Below, piece after piece: positions 10,996 to 21,140 of a DNA stretch of 64,000 bases. The notes beneath the pieces were generated by a model. The model searched no databases. It was not told the DNA's origin and saw only the letters and a program-made list of their open reading frames with translations. The translations under genes and the position numbers were made by a program. Positions within the stretch are counted from its first letter, which is position 1; each line of letters begins with the position of its first letter. Origin of the DNA: Epiperipatus broadwayi (Eukaryota; Onychophora; Udeonychophora; Euonychophora; Peripatidae); assembly GCA_028023455.1 (NCBI GenBank), contig JAQFVV010006208.1:8230963-8294962 (forward strand). The letters run 5' to 3'.

Positions 10996-11880
10996 TCCAC
11001 ATCATTGAAAATGTGATGATGGAATACTCAAAGCCCTTGTTGATGCCAATATTATTGTCATACCCAAGTTAACTTTAAGTCACTCTGACCCCTCACATAT
11101 AGAACCTTAATATGACCATTTTAATATATAAAGGAGGGATGGACAAAATGCAGACTGAAATATATAATATTTAAATAGAGGTATGTTTTCTATGCTGAAC
11201 TTAATTAGAAGGGATTTGAATTCAGACTTTTAAGCTCCATACATCTGTCCACTCTATCCTACACTGTTGATATACCCCTTAACATCACATGATCACTATA
11301 TGGAGAGTTTTGGCTGTTTTACTATTGATATACATGACCCCATACATGTAAAAAAGATAAATAATCTCTAATATATTAATTTTTGTGCTGAAAATATACT
11401 TCTACTTAAATATTACTTATTCAGCCAGTATTTTTTGCCCATCCCTCTTCTATATATTTAAATGAATATATTAAGGTTCTGTATGTGAGGGGTCAAATTG
11501 ACTTAAGGTCAAAATGGGTGTGGCAATAATATTGGCATCAGCAAGGGCTTTGAGCATTTCCATCATCAGATTTTCACTGATACAGATGTGTTTTTTGCCC
11601 ATCCCTCTTCTATATATTTAAATGAATATATTAAGGTTCTGTATGTAAGGGGTCAAATTGACTTAAGGTCAAAATGGGTGTGGCAATAATATTGGCATCA
11701 GCAAGGGCTTTGAGCATTTCCATCATCAGATTTTCGCTGATACAGATGTGGTCATGTGTGTTGGTTGTATAGGATGGAGTAGATAGATATAGGGAGCTTA
11801 AAAATTTAAATTCAAATCCCTTCTAATTACATTAAGTTCAGTATAGAAAATATACTTCTGTTTAAATATTAAATAAATAA
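10996..11880 (-). mobile_element. HH3 element copies (ribozyme part missing)
   Basis: The left end carries the family block GAAAATGTGATGATGG...AAGCCCTTGTTGATGCC. The right end carries GATATAGGGAGCTTAAAAATT and the AAATCCCTTCTAATTAC tail. Inside are two 160-bp direct repeats and a short HH1 remnant at about 11274-11330 (AACATCACATGATCAC, GGAGAGTTTTGGCTG). No intact hammerhead core was seen in this copy. Confidence 0.6.
11431..11750. repeat. Two-unit 160-bp tandem duplication
   Basis: Units start at 11431 and 11591 with TTTTTTGCCCATCCCTC. They differ at only two positions that I could see (GTATGTGAGG against GTATGTAAGG, and TTTTCACTG against TTTTCGCTG). The near-identity suggests a recent duplication or replication from a multimeric template. 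Confidence 0.85.
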
Positions 11881-12448
11881 ATATATATAAACAGAAAATA
11901 AAAACATTAACATTTATAAATATAATAAATTTTATGATACAGTTGCAATCATTTCCTCATTCCAGAGCTCAATGTGCATTTACATTTCTTTTGTTAACAT
12001 TGAACGAATACAGATGTCATTCTTTTTATCTTTTCCATATGTTGAAGTGATCGAGGGCTGTAAAATGTTTTTGTATTGTGACAAAAAACTTAAAAGTTAG
12101 AAGAGTTTAAGCAAGAATCTGAAATGCATAATGGGAATTAGGCTGACTACTGATTCCAAAGTTAATACAGATTTATCAACTAGAAAGACAATAACCTATT
12201 ATTGATCATAACACTACTTTCCATAAAAGGTGCAATGTTATTGAAGTAAAAGGATATCATCCAGAGGGTGTTTAATTGTGTTGAAAATGTGACACTTCAC
12301 TATTAATAGTACAGTAAATAATATTTCAGTAATTTAATTTTCAATACATCATTCTCACACTAGATAGGGATTGTTTTCAATCTGCTTTTAATCACCTTGT
12401 GGAGACATGTAAGCATAAACATATGACCCAAGACATGTGGAAAAGATC

Positions 12449-12508
12449 AATGATCTCCAAGTTGCATATTTCATGCTGAATCAGCACTCATCAGTTGACC
12501 CAGACCAC
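12449..12508 (-). ncRNA. Type I hammerhead ribozyme, HH3b
   Basis: The minus strand reads CTGATGA, then a 6-bp stem II (GTGCTG / CAGCAT with loop ATT), GAAA, and TATGCA in the stem III position. The CCAA/TTGG stem I is less clean here (GTCAA against CTTGG). The core is intact. Confidence 0.6.
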
Positions 12509-12665
12509 AATCTCTTACACATATCTTTATCATTGTTCAGTATATAACCAATAAAGATCACATGATCACCATTTCTTATGCTTGCTTATTGCCATTCAGT
12601 GCAAGCCAGAGTAATCAATGGGTGCCAGAAGGCTTGTGCATAAAATCCATCTAGTGCCTACTCAT

Positions 12666-12720
12666 CCAACATCCCCAGACTAGTTTCTGGCTTGTGGCCT
12701 TCATCAGTGAGGAGCCTTGG
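12666..12720 (-). ncRNA. Type I hammerhead ribozyme, HH1, intact core
   Basis: On the minus strand stem I forms from CCAA with TTGG and CCTCA with TGGGG. Next come CTGATGA, stem II GGC-CACAA-GCC, GAAA, palindromic stem III CTAG, and cleavage after TC. All core positions match the hammerhead consensus (position 7 is free). Confidence 0.8.
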
Positions 12721-13148
12721 ATCTGAGAGCACTGCACCTAGATCTTAGGATCTAATGAAACCCTCCAGCAGCCACATTTTATCTCTACTTAACTACAAAA
12801 CTATGAGTCTTAAAATGAAAACACTATAATATTTGCAATCCAAGCTTATTAGCTTACATAGTCATATAGGTCGGAACTCAGTTCAGTACCTATACATTTT
12901 GGTGTATTTGGTTCTTTAATAACCATATCCACCATTATCCTATTAGGCAGGGTTGGTTTTAAGCCAATAAATGTGATCACCATTTCTTATGCTTGCTTAT
13001 AACTGTTATTAAAACAGGCAAAACTCTCCATGCAGTAGTGCCATTCAGTGCGAACCAGAGTAATCAATGGATGTCAGAAGTCTTGTGCATAAAATCCCCA
13101 TCTAGTGCCTACTCATCCAATATCCCCAGATTGGTTTCTGGTTTGTGG

Positions 13149-13197
13149 CTCCTCACTGACGAAGATCACAATCCAGAAACTAGTCTGGGGATATTGG
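13149..13197 (+). ncRNA. Type I hammerhead ribozyme, HH1, weak stem II
   Basis: CTGACGA, GAAA, CTAG and the TC cleavage site are intact, and CCTCA/TGGGG can pair. Stem II has two changed positions that no longer pair in the family register, so folding may be weaker. Confidence 0.65.
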
Positions 13198-13806
13198 ATG
13201 AGTAGACCCTAGATGGGGATTTTATGCACAAGCCTTCTGGCATCCATTGATTACTCTGGCTTGCACTGAGTGGTGCTACTGCATGGAGAGTTTTGCCTGT
13301 TTTTATGTTCAGTAAATACATAGATAGCAAATTACTACAGTTTAATTGAAAGTGTCAAACACACTGCCCTCACAACTTTTGATACAAATCTCTTAATGAA
13401 AATATATTACTAATTCTTATTAGTCATTCATTAGACTAAAGATTATCCAATAATGAATAATATTTCTATAAGTGTAATTTTCACATACACCATCCTCACC
13501 CAAGATAGGGACTGGTTTCCATCCACTTTTTAACACTTTGTGAAGTTGTAATCATAAATGTATGACCAAAAACCAGTTCTTAACTTGTGTGTGTGTGGTG
13601 TAATGAAAATTAAGCTACAGAAATATTATTCATTAAATGGATAATCTCTAGTCTAATGAATGACTAATAAAAATTATCGATATATTTCCATCAAGTGCTT
13701 TGTGTCAAAGTTGTGAGGTTAGTAAGTTTGACACTTCCCAATTAAATTGTAGTAATTCTCTACCTATAAATTCTAAACAATAATAAAGATATGTATAAGA
13801 GAATGT

Positions 13807-13860
13807 GATCTAAGCCAACTGATGAGTTCTGGTTTAGAATGAAATGTGCATCTTGGGATC
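13807..13860 (+). ncRNA. Type I hammerhead ribozyme, HH3b, with compensated stem II
   Basis: Stem I CCAA/TTGG with GATC/GATC outside it, CTGATGA, stem II GTTCT / AGAAT around GGTTT, GAAA, then TGTGCA. Compared with the family stem GTGCT / AGCAC, one G-C pair has become T-A by change on both sides. Confidence 0.75.
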
Positions 13861-14216
13861 ATACATCTTTTCACGCAAACGTGAATTTTAGCGTGATTTT
13901 CTAAAAATCACGCTTACCCCTCCCCTTTGACAATTGATTAAAGTGTCACCCTTGACTAGAGAAGTGGGATAAAGTTTCCACAATTTTATAAAAAATAATG
14001 ACTTGGGCATGCAAATTTGAAGACTTTTGACAATCTCAATTCCAGACACCCTCACAAAATATCATAGCGCAGTTTAAAATGGGATTGTTCGTATAACCTA
14101 TATAATGCTAAGTTCACTGTAAGTGGTGGCGGTCACTGCAGCAGAATAATCATCCTATTTCTGTGCTGTAGCATAGGTTAGGTGCCACAGACAAGAAACG
14201 GACTATTTCTATACTT

Positions 14217-14446
14217 AAGCAGGCAAAACTCTCCATACAGTAGTGCCACCCTGTAAAAACCAGAGTAATCAATGGATGTCAGAAGGCTTGTGCATAAAAT
14301 CCACATCTAGTGCCTACGCATGCAATATCCACAAACTAGTTTCTGGCTTGTGGCACAGGGTGGCTCTACTGTATGGAGAGTTTTGCCTGTTTAATAAGTT
14401 ATGTGCTAGCATAAGAGATGGTGATCATGTGATGTTCTATGCTTAA
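14217..14446. mobile_element. HH1 element, internally deleted
   Basis: Has ACTCTCCATACAGTAGTGCC, the ATCAATGG and CATCTAGTGCC boxes, a CTAGTTTCTGGCTTGTGG piece (half of a minus-strand ribozyme) and the closing arm GAGAGTTTTGCCTG...GATCATGTGATG. The CTGANGA half is deleted, so no ribozyme can form. Confidence 0.7.
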
Positions 14447-14729
14447 GCATTGAAATAGAACATTATATAGCAGCACAACCACTTAAATGGCATATTTCTG
14501 TGCATTTGCATAGAAATTATGCCCTCAAGCAGTTTCAACATGCTAAGAAAAGACTGCCTATGTTTATGGTTACACCCCTCCATAAGGTGTTAAAAGAGAT
14601 AGAAACCACACCCTACCTTGCATGAGAGTGGTGTAGTGAAAATTGAACTACTGAAATATTATTCATTAAATGGATACTCTAATCTAATAAATGACTAATA
14701 AAAATTATTAATGCAATTCAGTAATTTTT

Positions 14730-15867
14730 TTAGTATTTTTATTTTTGAGTGAATATGAAAGAGTGATTTGAATATGCTTTTTCAATTTATTTTTTTAATT
14801 TTGCTTATATTATAATTTTATTTTATTTTACATTTGCATACTATACACCCAAAAAAGTATTTATTACATATTTATGCATGCATGTTGAAAAGCACTGTAC
14901 AATTGCAATTCAGTAAACAATATATATATATATTATACAAATAAAATGTCCGTTAATTAAAAATCTATTGGAATAACAATAAAATTAATAAATATAAGAT
15001 AATTAACTATTATATACAGTCTTTCAACCTTCAAAAGTACTTTTGGTTAATTCCTTAACCCTCCTCAACAGCCATTAAATTAAAAAAAAAAAAAATGGAT
15101 GCAAACATCATCAATTCAAATCCCACGAATCCTGAATTTTAACATTAGCAGCTTGACTATTAATTATAGTCATTTTATTTCTTTTTCTTCTGTGGATTGA
15201 AAGACTGTATATAATAATTAATTACCATTATATTTATTAGTTTTAATATTATAATTTGACATCTGTATTTCTTCAATTCAATATACATAATCTTATAATT
15301 GATAATTGAATATTTATAAATATTGTGAATTGAAAAAAATAACAAAAAAAGAAAAATAAAGGAAACTATGCTAATAAACAAATACAAACAAGACTTAATT
15401 AACAGACAGGCAGCAAACATTAAGATCATGGAATTGTGGGAAGGTTAGTCTTTCAAAGTGTTAATTTACAAAGACTACAAGGATAGTCAAAAGCGCTCCT
15501 AAATGCATACAATTTTTTAAAAGTTATTACTTTACATATTTCTAATTACTGTATTTATAAATATTCAATTATAAGAATACACATATATATATATATTATA
15601 ATCAAAGTTTAACATGTGAGCTATTTATTACATGCAATATATAATGTACATAAAGGAGACTTGGAACAAAATATAGTGCATATCATGTCCCCACCATATT
15701 GTAAATAAATAAATTTTCAACAAATTTCAAAACTATTATACATGGAAATATAGTTGCTCCTTAAAATTATATTATCTGACTGTCCTTAACGTTATCATTA
15801 CTAATTTTATATCTTGTGATTTAGTTTATTTTTTAAAATAATATATATATATAATAATAAATACAAT
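14730..15867. other. AT-rich block, no gene seen
   Basis: Low-complexity sequence with AT dinucleotide tracts. The open frames here are products of A/T composition (Ile, Tyr, Lys and Phe-rich) with no domain. Confidence 0.4.
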
Positions 15868-16001
15868 CAAGTCATGCATTATGTGACTTAACTTGAAGTA
15901 AGCTTGTATTTTATAATATAAAATAGTGAACATGCTAATGGCTCTAACAAGCTTTATCGATAAATGTCGCAAGAAAAAGCATTTAAAATCTCTATCTAGA
16001 A

Positions 16002-16072
16002 ACATCCCCATCCCTAAGCTGGTTTCAATCTACTGGCTATCCTCAGTGAGGTGCTAGGATATTTCAGATTTT
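16002..16072 (-). ncRNA. Type I hammerhead ribozyme, HH2a
   Basis: CTGAGGA, a stem II built on AGCC/AGATT (partly paired), GAAA, then CCAG in the stem III position (family form CCGG). The proximal stem I pairs through CCTCA and TAGGG. Confidence 0.5.
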
Positions 16073-16134
16073 CTACTTAATAGTTAAGTATTAGATAAGT
16101 GCTAGCTTTGAGTTGGTATTTTGGATCTAGTGTC

Positions 16135-16191
16135 TGAAATATCCCTGATGAGAGCAGATAGTTTGAAACCGGTTTGGGGATGTTAGAGATT
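16135..16191 (+). ncRNA. Hammerhead HH2a, stem I half deleted
   Basis: CTGATGA, GAAA, CCGG and TTTGGGG are present. The AGCGCCTCA-type stretch that should precede CTGATGA is missing, so GAAATATCC abuts the core directly and stem I cannot form normally. Confidence 0.5.
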
Positions 16192-16698
16192 TTAAATATT
16201 TTCTCTTGTGGCATTTATCGATAGAGCTTGTTAGAGCTATTAGTATGCTCATTGTTTTATTTTATTAATATATATATATAATTAATATAGTCTAAATAAG
16301 TGATTGTTTTTTTAAATAAATAATTACATAAAAAACTATATATGGACATATATTATTCCATCAAACACAAATATAATAAAAAATTACCAATATTCATACT
16401 GAAGAAATTGAACATATGTTTAAAATAAAAATACACATGATAAAATTTACAAGAATCTTAGCTTAATTATTAATGAAATAAAAAATGTATTAAATGTTTT
16501 ATAATATTTTAACTTTATAAAATTTGGAAAACTGCCATACAAGCAAAATGTTTAGTTGCTGTAGTCAAATAAACAGATTAATGCTCAGAGCATATAGCAA
16601 GGATATATAATTTAAAACATACTTGTTTCAAAAATATATTTATTAATTACTATGTGTACAAATTGGAAAGGATATATACAAAGTTAAATGAGGTTATG

Positions 16699-16875
16699 CT
16701 AAGTCCTGAGAGTTCTTGTTGTTATGGTTTTGTGGGCCGGCATGTTTATCATTCTGTTGTCATTAGCTGGGAAGGTGAATAGGGTCCAAGTGTCCTCAAA
16801 GGATTTTTTTTGGGAGAGATGAGTTCATCTCTAGTGAATCACTACTAGGAACATAAGCATTGCTGTGTGATGCCA
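16699..16875 (-). CDS. Candidate terminal exon of an unidentified host gene
   Basis: The minus strand has an acceptor-like TTTTCACAATTCAG followed by an open, non-repetitive stretch read as ASHSNAYVPSSDSLEMNSSL. In the second part another frame reads EDTWTLFTFPAND and KTITTRTLRT, then TAG. The two frames become one if a run of eight A (+ strand T run near 16804-16811) is really seven, so a homopolymer error or a true frameshift is needed. Composition is richer in GC than the surroundings and matches no repeat here. The exon candidates at 18126 and 18332 lie upstream on the same strand. I do not recognise the protein. Confidence 0.4.
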
Positions 16876-17334
16876 CTGAATTGTGAAAATGGCAGCCATT
16901 GACACACATTCAGATTTCTTATTTGAAACTCATTTAACATTAAGGAGAGTAAAATAATATTTAATGGCAAACAGATATATTAATATTAATTTATCAAACT
17001 GTTTACTTTAGTCTACAAATTATTCTAATTACTAATGATATATTGTAGCTATCTCGTTAAGCAGCCATACTTAATCATCATTGATAGGAATTCGCTAATG
17101 CTTGAATATAATTTACTTTAACATCTCAACTTCCTTTTTTAGAAAATAAATGAGAGATTTACAAACATGTGTACTCCATTAATATTTCCAAAACAAATTA
17201 AACGAGTAAATCTTGGATCATAAAAGGGCTTCGATTATTGTTCAAAATTTAAATGTTATTTCTAGACTTATATCTACCATATGGGTAAAGGAATATTCAA
17301 TCTGAAATACACAAGATGTGCTTTTGATGAAAAA

Positions 17335-17427
17335 AGTCAAGCGGTGTTAGCCGAGAGGTCATCGCAGCCGCCTTGCAAGCAAGTAGTTGGTCGCAGACGG
17401 TTGTGGGTTCCCCCCCCCCACGGATTC
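17335..17427 (+). mobile_element. SG SINE, tRNA-like, degenerate
   Basis: GTCAAGCGGTGTTAGCCGAG (5' side and A box) and an anticodon-like loop CTTGCAA, then a corrupted T arm running into a C run. It is related to the SG copies at 19024 and 39562 by the GTCAAG start. The open frame across it is incidental. Confidence 0.55.
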
Positions 17428-18125
17428 AATGCAAATATGAATGATTTTTTTTCATCTTTTTCTTCATACATACTGTATCTATTACTGATAGAAGAATTAC
17501 AATATTTATTGATATTAGGACTTGATCTCAGACTTTCAATGATGTAATCTTAAATATAAACTTATTATCAAAGGTTGTAAAGAAAAATCTACGATGGCAA
17601 ACTATGACAGTACTTATCAAAAATTATAATACTTTTATTATCTAAATAATGAAAATTTTCTCCAGGCAGGTTATGAATAAGTATGTGTATGTGTGTGTGT
17701 GTGTATTCATGAAGTAAGAATATACGTTTATAAAAAAAATAAGACTAAACTTTTGAAATGTAATACTTAATTAACACTTGAAAGTAGAATATTGCAAAAT
17801 GTAGGAAAAATATTAATTAATCTTTCGGTATATAAAATATTATTAATTCCTTTTAACAGATATATATAAACAACAACACACTTATTTATTAATATCCTAT
17901 TAGCATCACAAAAATTATCAACTTAAATATGTGGTGTATTTTTATTTAGTTTTTTTTTTTAAAAAATCGCATTTATACACATCGGAAAATTAATTATCAG
18001 AAAGACCATTTTCAGGATAGGTGGCAGTTATCACCGGATTTGTAAACATTTAACATAAAAACTATTTTCTACTTAAATAAGTAAAGGAAAAATATGAAAA
18101 GAAAAACGAAATAAAATCCACTTAC

Positions 18126-18176
18126 TATAGTTTGGCCTTGTTGTTGTGTTTTCTTGGTTAGAACTTCATAATTTGG
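18126..18176 (-). CDS. Candidate internal exon, unidentified host gene
   Basis: 51 bp, phase 0 at both ends, reading PNYEVLTKKTQQQGQTI. The acceptor is preceded by a long pyrimidine tract (TTCTTTCTCTCTCTTTTTTG, then TTATTTTTATAG) and the donor is GTAAGTGG. It pairs with the exon at 18332 through a 155-bp intron, and both are in the same phase. No similarity to any repeat in the window. The product is not recognised; Gln/Lys/Thr-rich and probably not a domain core. Confidence 0.55.
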
Positions 18177-18331
18177 CTATAAAAATAACAAAAAAGAGAG
18201 AGAAAGAAGCCATAAGTAAGTTTATAAAAAGCTGACAGCGAGCAGCTGATGAGTTATAAATAGCTAGGGAAAACGTTAAGGCTTCGGTCTGTCACTAGAT
18301 TTATTTTCTAGGCAAATAAGGAAGCACTTAC

Positions 18332-18379
18332 GCCTGATGATTCAATACTCGCTCTAGTTACAATATGGGAGACAATTGG
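18332..18379 (-). CDS. Candidate internal exon, unidentified host gene
   Basis: 48 bp, phase 0, reading PIVSHIVTRASIESSG. The donor is GTAAGTGC and the acceptor side is TTATTTTTCTTAAATGAAG. The intron to the next exon is 155 bp with a strong pyrimidine tract at its end. Two short phase-matched exons flanking a compact intron in sequence otherwise full of stops is better than chance, but gene identity is unknown. Confidence 0.5.
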
Positions 18380-18399
18380 CTTCATTTAAGAAAAATAAT

Positions 18400-19020
18400 G
18401 ATTTGTAAAAATTTTTATGAGCACAAATAAAAGGCAAGAGGATAGAGAATTTAAATAAACATATATACACTAAGTTAATAAATCATAATTCAAGATATAT
18501 AATTAAAAACATTTTAAATAGTATGACTTATAAAATATACAGTATGAACATAAGTAAAATTCTGTATATACATAACTAAAGATAGACATAAATATTTTTC
18601 GGAATTAATTAAATACAGAAATATATGTAAATCGGAAATTCATACATATTAAATAAAATGTATATTTTTTATTCAATAAAAATATTTTAAATGTTAACCA
18701 TTTCACATTAGGCATATATTTAAGGACGTTTAGGTGTGGGAGTGAATAAAATATGTGAATATGTGTAATATATTTGCATGAGTGAGGAGAGGGTAAAATA
18801 GCATACGTGTTGAGATGCATGGAGGAGAATGTGCAATGCAAACTCGTGTGGTGATTGGATAACAAACAACATGAAAAAAAAAAACATTATGCAATAATAT
18901 TAAGAAAAGTTAAATATAGATAATTAACTATCAACAATCAAGATAACTATTAATATTACAAGTGGGGGCATTTGATGGTAAAAAAAAAATCCGTGAAAAT
19001 TGTTTTAAGATATTCCTTGT
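18400..19020. other. AT-rich block, no gene seen
   Basis: Would be intron or 5' side of the minus-strand exon candidates. I found no further exon with good borders. A minus ORF at 18605-18865 has no signature. Confidence 0.35.
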
Positions 19021-19023
19021 GTT

Positions 19024-19112
19024 GTCAAGCATTGGTGATCGAGAGGTCAGCGGCAGCTGCTTTACAAGCAGTTATCCCGGGTTAGCAGGGTTCGCTTCCC
19101 GGCTGATGCTAG
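19024..19112 (+). mobile_element. SG SINE, tRNA-like
   Basis: Starts GTCAAGCATTGGTGATCGAG (acceptor and A box) and has an anticodon-arm-like CAGCTGCTTTACAAGCAG. A short insertion lies before the T arm GGGTTCGCTTCCCGG. It ends with an acceptor partner (CTGATGCT) and an A-rich tail. The loop reads TTTACAA, not the TCC of the 585 copy. Confidence 0.7.
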
Positions 19113-20107
19113 GACACGAAAAAAAACAAAACATATTTCTTGCAAGTTTCAAATTCCTGTTTTTCAAACTGAAGTATAAGAGCAGGGGTCCCCAAACATG
19201 TTCTACTTGACGTTTTTATCAAATGTGTAAAGATTTTTAAAACAAAGCTTTGCTATGCAAAATCATTATATTCTTCAATTTAAAATCATTTAAAACTGTT
19301 TTGTGATATTAGTAATAAAAAAATGTTAGGAAGTATTTTATATTACATTTTTATAATATTTGAATTTATTTTATGCCTACTTTCATTTTTATATTACTTG
19401 TAATACACGTGATGCGGTGTCTGAATTCGCGCAAATGTGGAGTGGGTGAGTGTTAAAACTTTATCAACGGTTATGGTGCTTGAACATCACATCATTTTCC
19501 GGGTAATTAATTATTCGATTATCATATTAATGATAAAAAAAATCATTTGGTTTAATTACGGAGAAATCGTAAAAGTAACTGAAAATGCAAAAGGAAAATA
19601 AAAAGACATTAAAAATTATCACATCTGAAAAACATTTGGAATACATGATGTAACCCCCTTCCCCCCCCCACCTAAACGTTTAGTGACTTTCTAGAAGTCT
19701 TAGAAGTTTAAGCAACCATATCTAAAAAAGGATATTCTGAAAGATATTATGTCATTTGGATTTAAATAAAATAAAATTAATTTGTTCTTCCTACATTCCT
19801 CTAGAGCATAAAACATATTACGAAATAATGTTTTATAGAGTTATAATTACTAATTAAGAGCATAGGAAGTATATGTAAATATTATCTTTTTAGTAATAAC
19901 AATTTTTAAAAAATGCATAATTCTTTTGGATATACTGTATATATATTTTACAACGCAATGTTTGTAAAAAGAAAAATTATATGAAAATAAATAATAAAAC
20001 TAGTGAAAGGAGTTAGGGATCCGAATTATTATTCAATTTCTAAAATGTGAATTAATTTATTCAAAATTAAAGTGAGAAATAATAAACAAATAAATAGTAA
20101 ACTGCGA
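19113..20107. other. AT-rich block, no gene seen
   Basis: Contains a GC-richer patch at 19400-19500 with GAATTCGCGCAAATG that echoes 3.2 and 13.87 kb, and a C run near 19664. No ORF, RNA gene or named repeat can be supported. Confidence 0.35.
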
Positions 20108-20398
20108 ACATCATTCTTTATGCTTTCACAAGCTGTTTACACAGAGATTAAACTCTACAATAGCGCCATTCAGTGCAATCCAGAATAATCAATGGATGCA
20201 GGAAGTTTTGTGCCACAAGCTAAAAACTAGTCTGGGGATATTGGATGAGTAGGCACTAGATGGGGATTTTATGCATAAAGCTTCCTGTATCCATTAGTTA
20301 CTAAGGCTTGCACTGGGTGGCGTTACTATATGGAGAGTTTGGTTTCTGTGTAAATAAACTGTACGGTAAATTGCTTGTTTTAGGTCATGTGACAAGTC
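20108..20398. mobile_element. HH1 element, ribozyme truncated
   Basis: HH1 arms (AATCAATGGATGCAGGAAG...TGCATAAAGC, TCTGGGGATATTGG). The plus strand keeps CCACAAGC, AAAAACTAGTCTGG but not the CTGANGA half. Arms end with GGAGAGTTTGG and GTCATGTGACA. Confidence 0.65.
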
Positions 20399-20527
20399 TA
20401 TCCCAACAATTTTTTTTTTCCATAGCCAAAAATTGAAGTATAAACTTTACTTTTAAAACCATCATTAAATTGCACAATTTAAAATAAAAATTACTTCAGT
20501 AAATCTTAACTCATGCCAAGATAATAA

Positions 20528-20824
20528 AGTCCAACATGACTTAACTTGATAAGCTTGTAATTATAAACTAAAATAATGCGTGTGCTAATAACTCTAACAA
20601 GCTTTATCAAATTAATAGTTAACTATCAGATAAGTGCTGGCTTTGACTTGGTATTTTGGATCTAGTGTCTGGAATATCTTAATGCCTCACTGAAGATAGC
20701 CAATAGCTTGAAATCGGTTTGGAGATCGAGATGTTTCTAGATAGAGATTTTGAAATGCTTTCTCCTGTGGCATTTATCGATAAAGCTTGTTAGAGCCATT
20801 AGCACACTCACTATTTTAGTTAAT
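20528..20824 (+). mobile_element. HH2a element, shortened
   Basis: Arms with ACATGACTTAACTTGATAAGC and AACAAGCTTTATC at the left, and CATTTATCGATAAAGCTTG plus AGCCATTAGCACACTCA at the right. The left ribozyme is lost by deletion and the right one remains. Body fragment AAGTGCTGGCTTTGACTTGG as in other copies. Confidence 0.7.
20671..20735 (+). ncRNA. Type I hammerhead ribozyme, HH2a
   Basis: CCTCA upstream and TTTGGAG downstream of the core give the proximal stem I. The core has CTGAAGA, stem II around AGCCAATAGCT, GAAA and TCGG (family CCGG), followed by TT as the cleavage triplet end. The core is intact, but U at position 17 predicts slow cleavage. Confidence 0.6.
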
Positions 20825-20854
20825 AAATAATACAATTTACATAAAAATTAAGTT

Positions 20855-21140
20855 TCAGCTTTTGAACAAATTCACACAAAACAAGAAGCAAAGTTTTAAT
20901 TTGTTGGATAAAATTTTTAACAAATATACAATGTGAGTATAAGGAGTTATACACAAAGTGGTCAAATAATATTTTAATTCTAGCTGTATAGGATCTAGTT
21001 TGACCATGCCGATCCTTTCTACTACAGCTATGATTATTTGATTCAGTGCTCGCATATCATGCTGACCATCAGGATAAATGGATTTTGATAAATCCCCAAC
21101 ACCAATAAGAAATCGCAGGGTGTGGTGTGATTTCTAATGA
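20855..21140 (-). other. Open frame without family, possible exon
   Basis: The minus-strand frame reads TLRFLIGVGDLSKS, then DMRALNQIIIAVVERIGMVK. It looks more protein-like than the A/T-driven frames nearby, and an AG lies just upstream (TTCATTAG). I found no good donor and no family. Confidence 0.25.

Larger units (their letters stand above)
12543..13305. mobile_element. HH1 element, long form with body
   Basis: The left arm contains a minus-strand ribozyme. A body of about 230 bp follows, with GAAAACACTATAATATTTGC and AACTCAGTTCAGTACC, the same body as in the copy at 54.4 kb. An inverted right part carries a plus-strand ribozyme. It ends with GGAGAGTTTTGCCTG. The inserted state is shown by the 9-bp duplication TGTTCAGTA on both sides. 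Confidence 0.7.
12250..13870. mobile_element. HH3b element, interrupted by HH1
   Basis: Family-specific sequence lies at 12250-12542 and resumes at 13306-13870, in part as inverted copies (AGTGTCAAACACAC and GTTTGACACTTCCC). A hammerhead lies at each end in opposite orientation. The interruption is flanked by TGTTCAGTA at 12534 and 13306. A further piece of the same family lies at about 14450-14720. Confidence 0.55.
15868..16262. mobile_element. HH2a element with two oppositely oriented ribozymes
   Basis: Arms share GACTTAACTTGAAGTAAGC, AACAAGCTTTATCGATAAATG and, inverted, CATTTATCGATAGAGC and AGCTATTAGTATGCTCA. A central body (AGTGCTAGCTTTGAGTTGG) sits between a minus and a plus hammerhead. 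Non-coding. Confidence 0.7.

Noticed and set aside
13149-13197. Stem II of this HH1 copy as further covariation evidence (GAT/ATC)
   Set aside because: The apparent pairing needs a register shift. In the family register two positions are mismatched, so it does not count as compensation.
17281-17547. 88-codon plus-strand ORF
   Set aside because: It runs across a tRNA-like SINE and a C homopolymer; no protein family.
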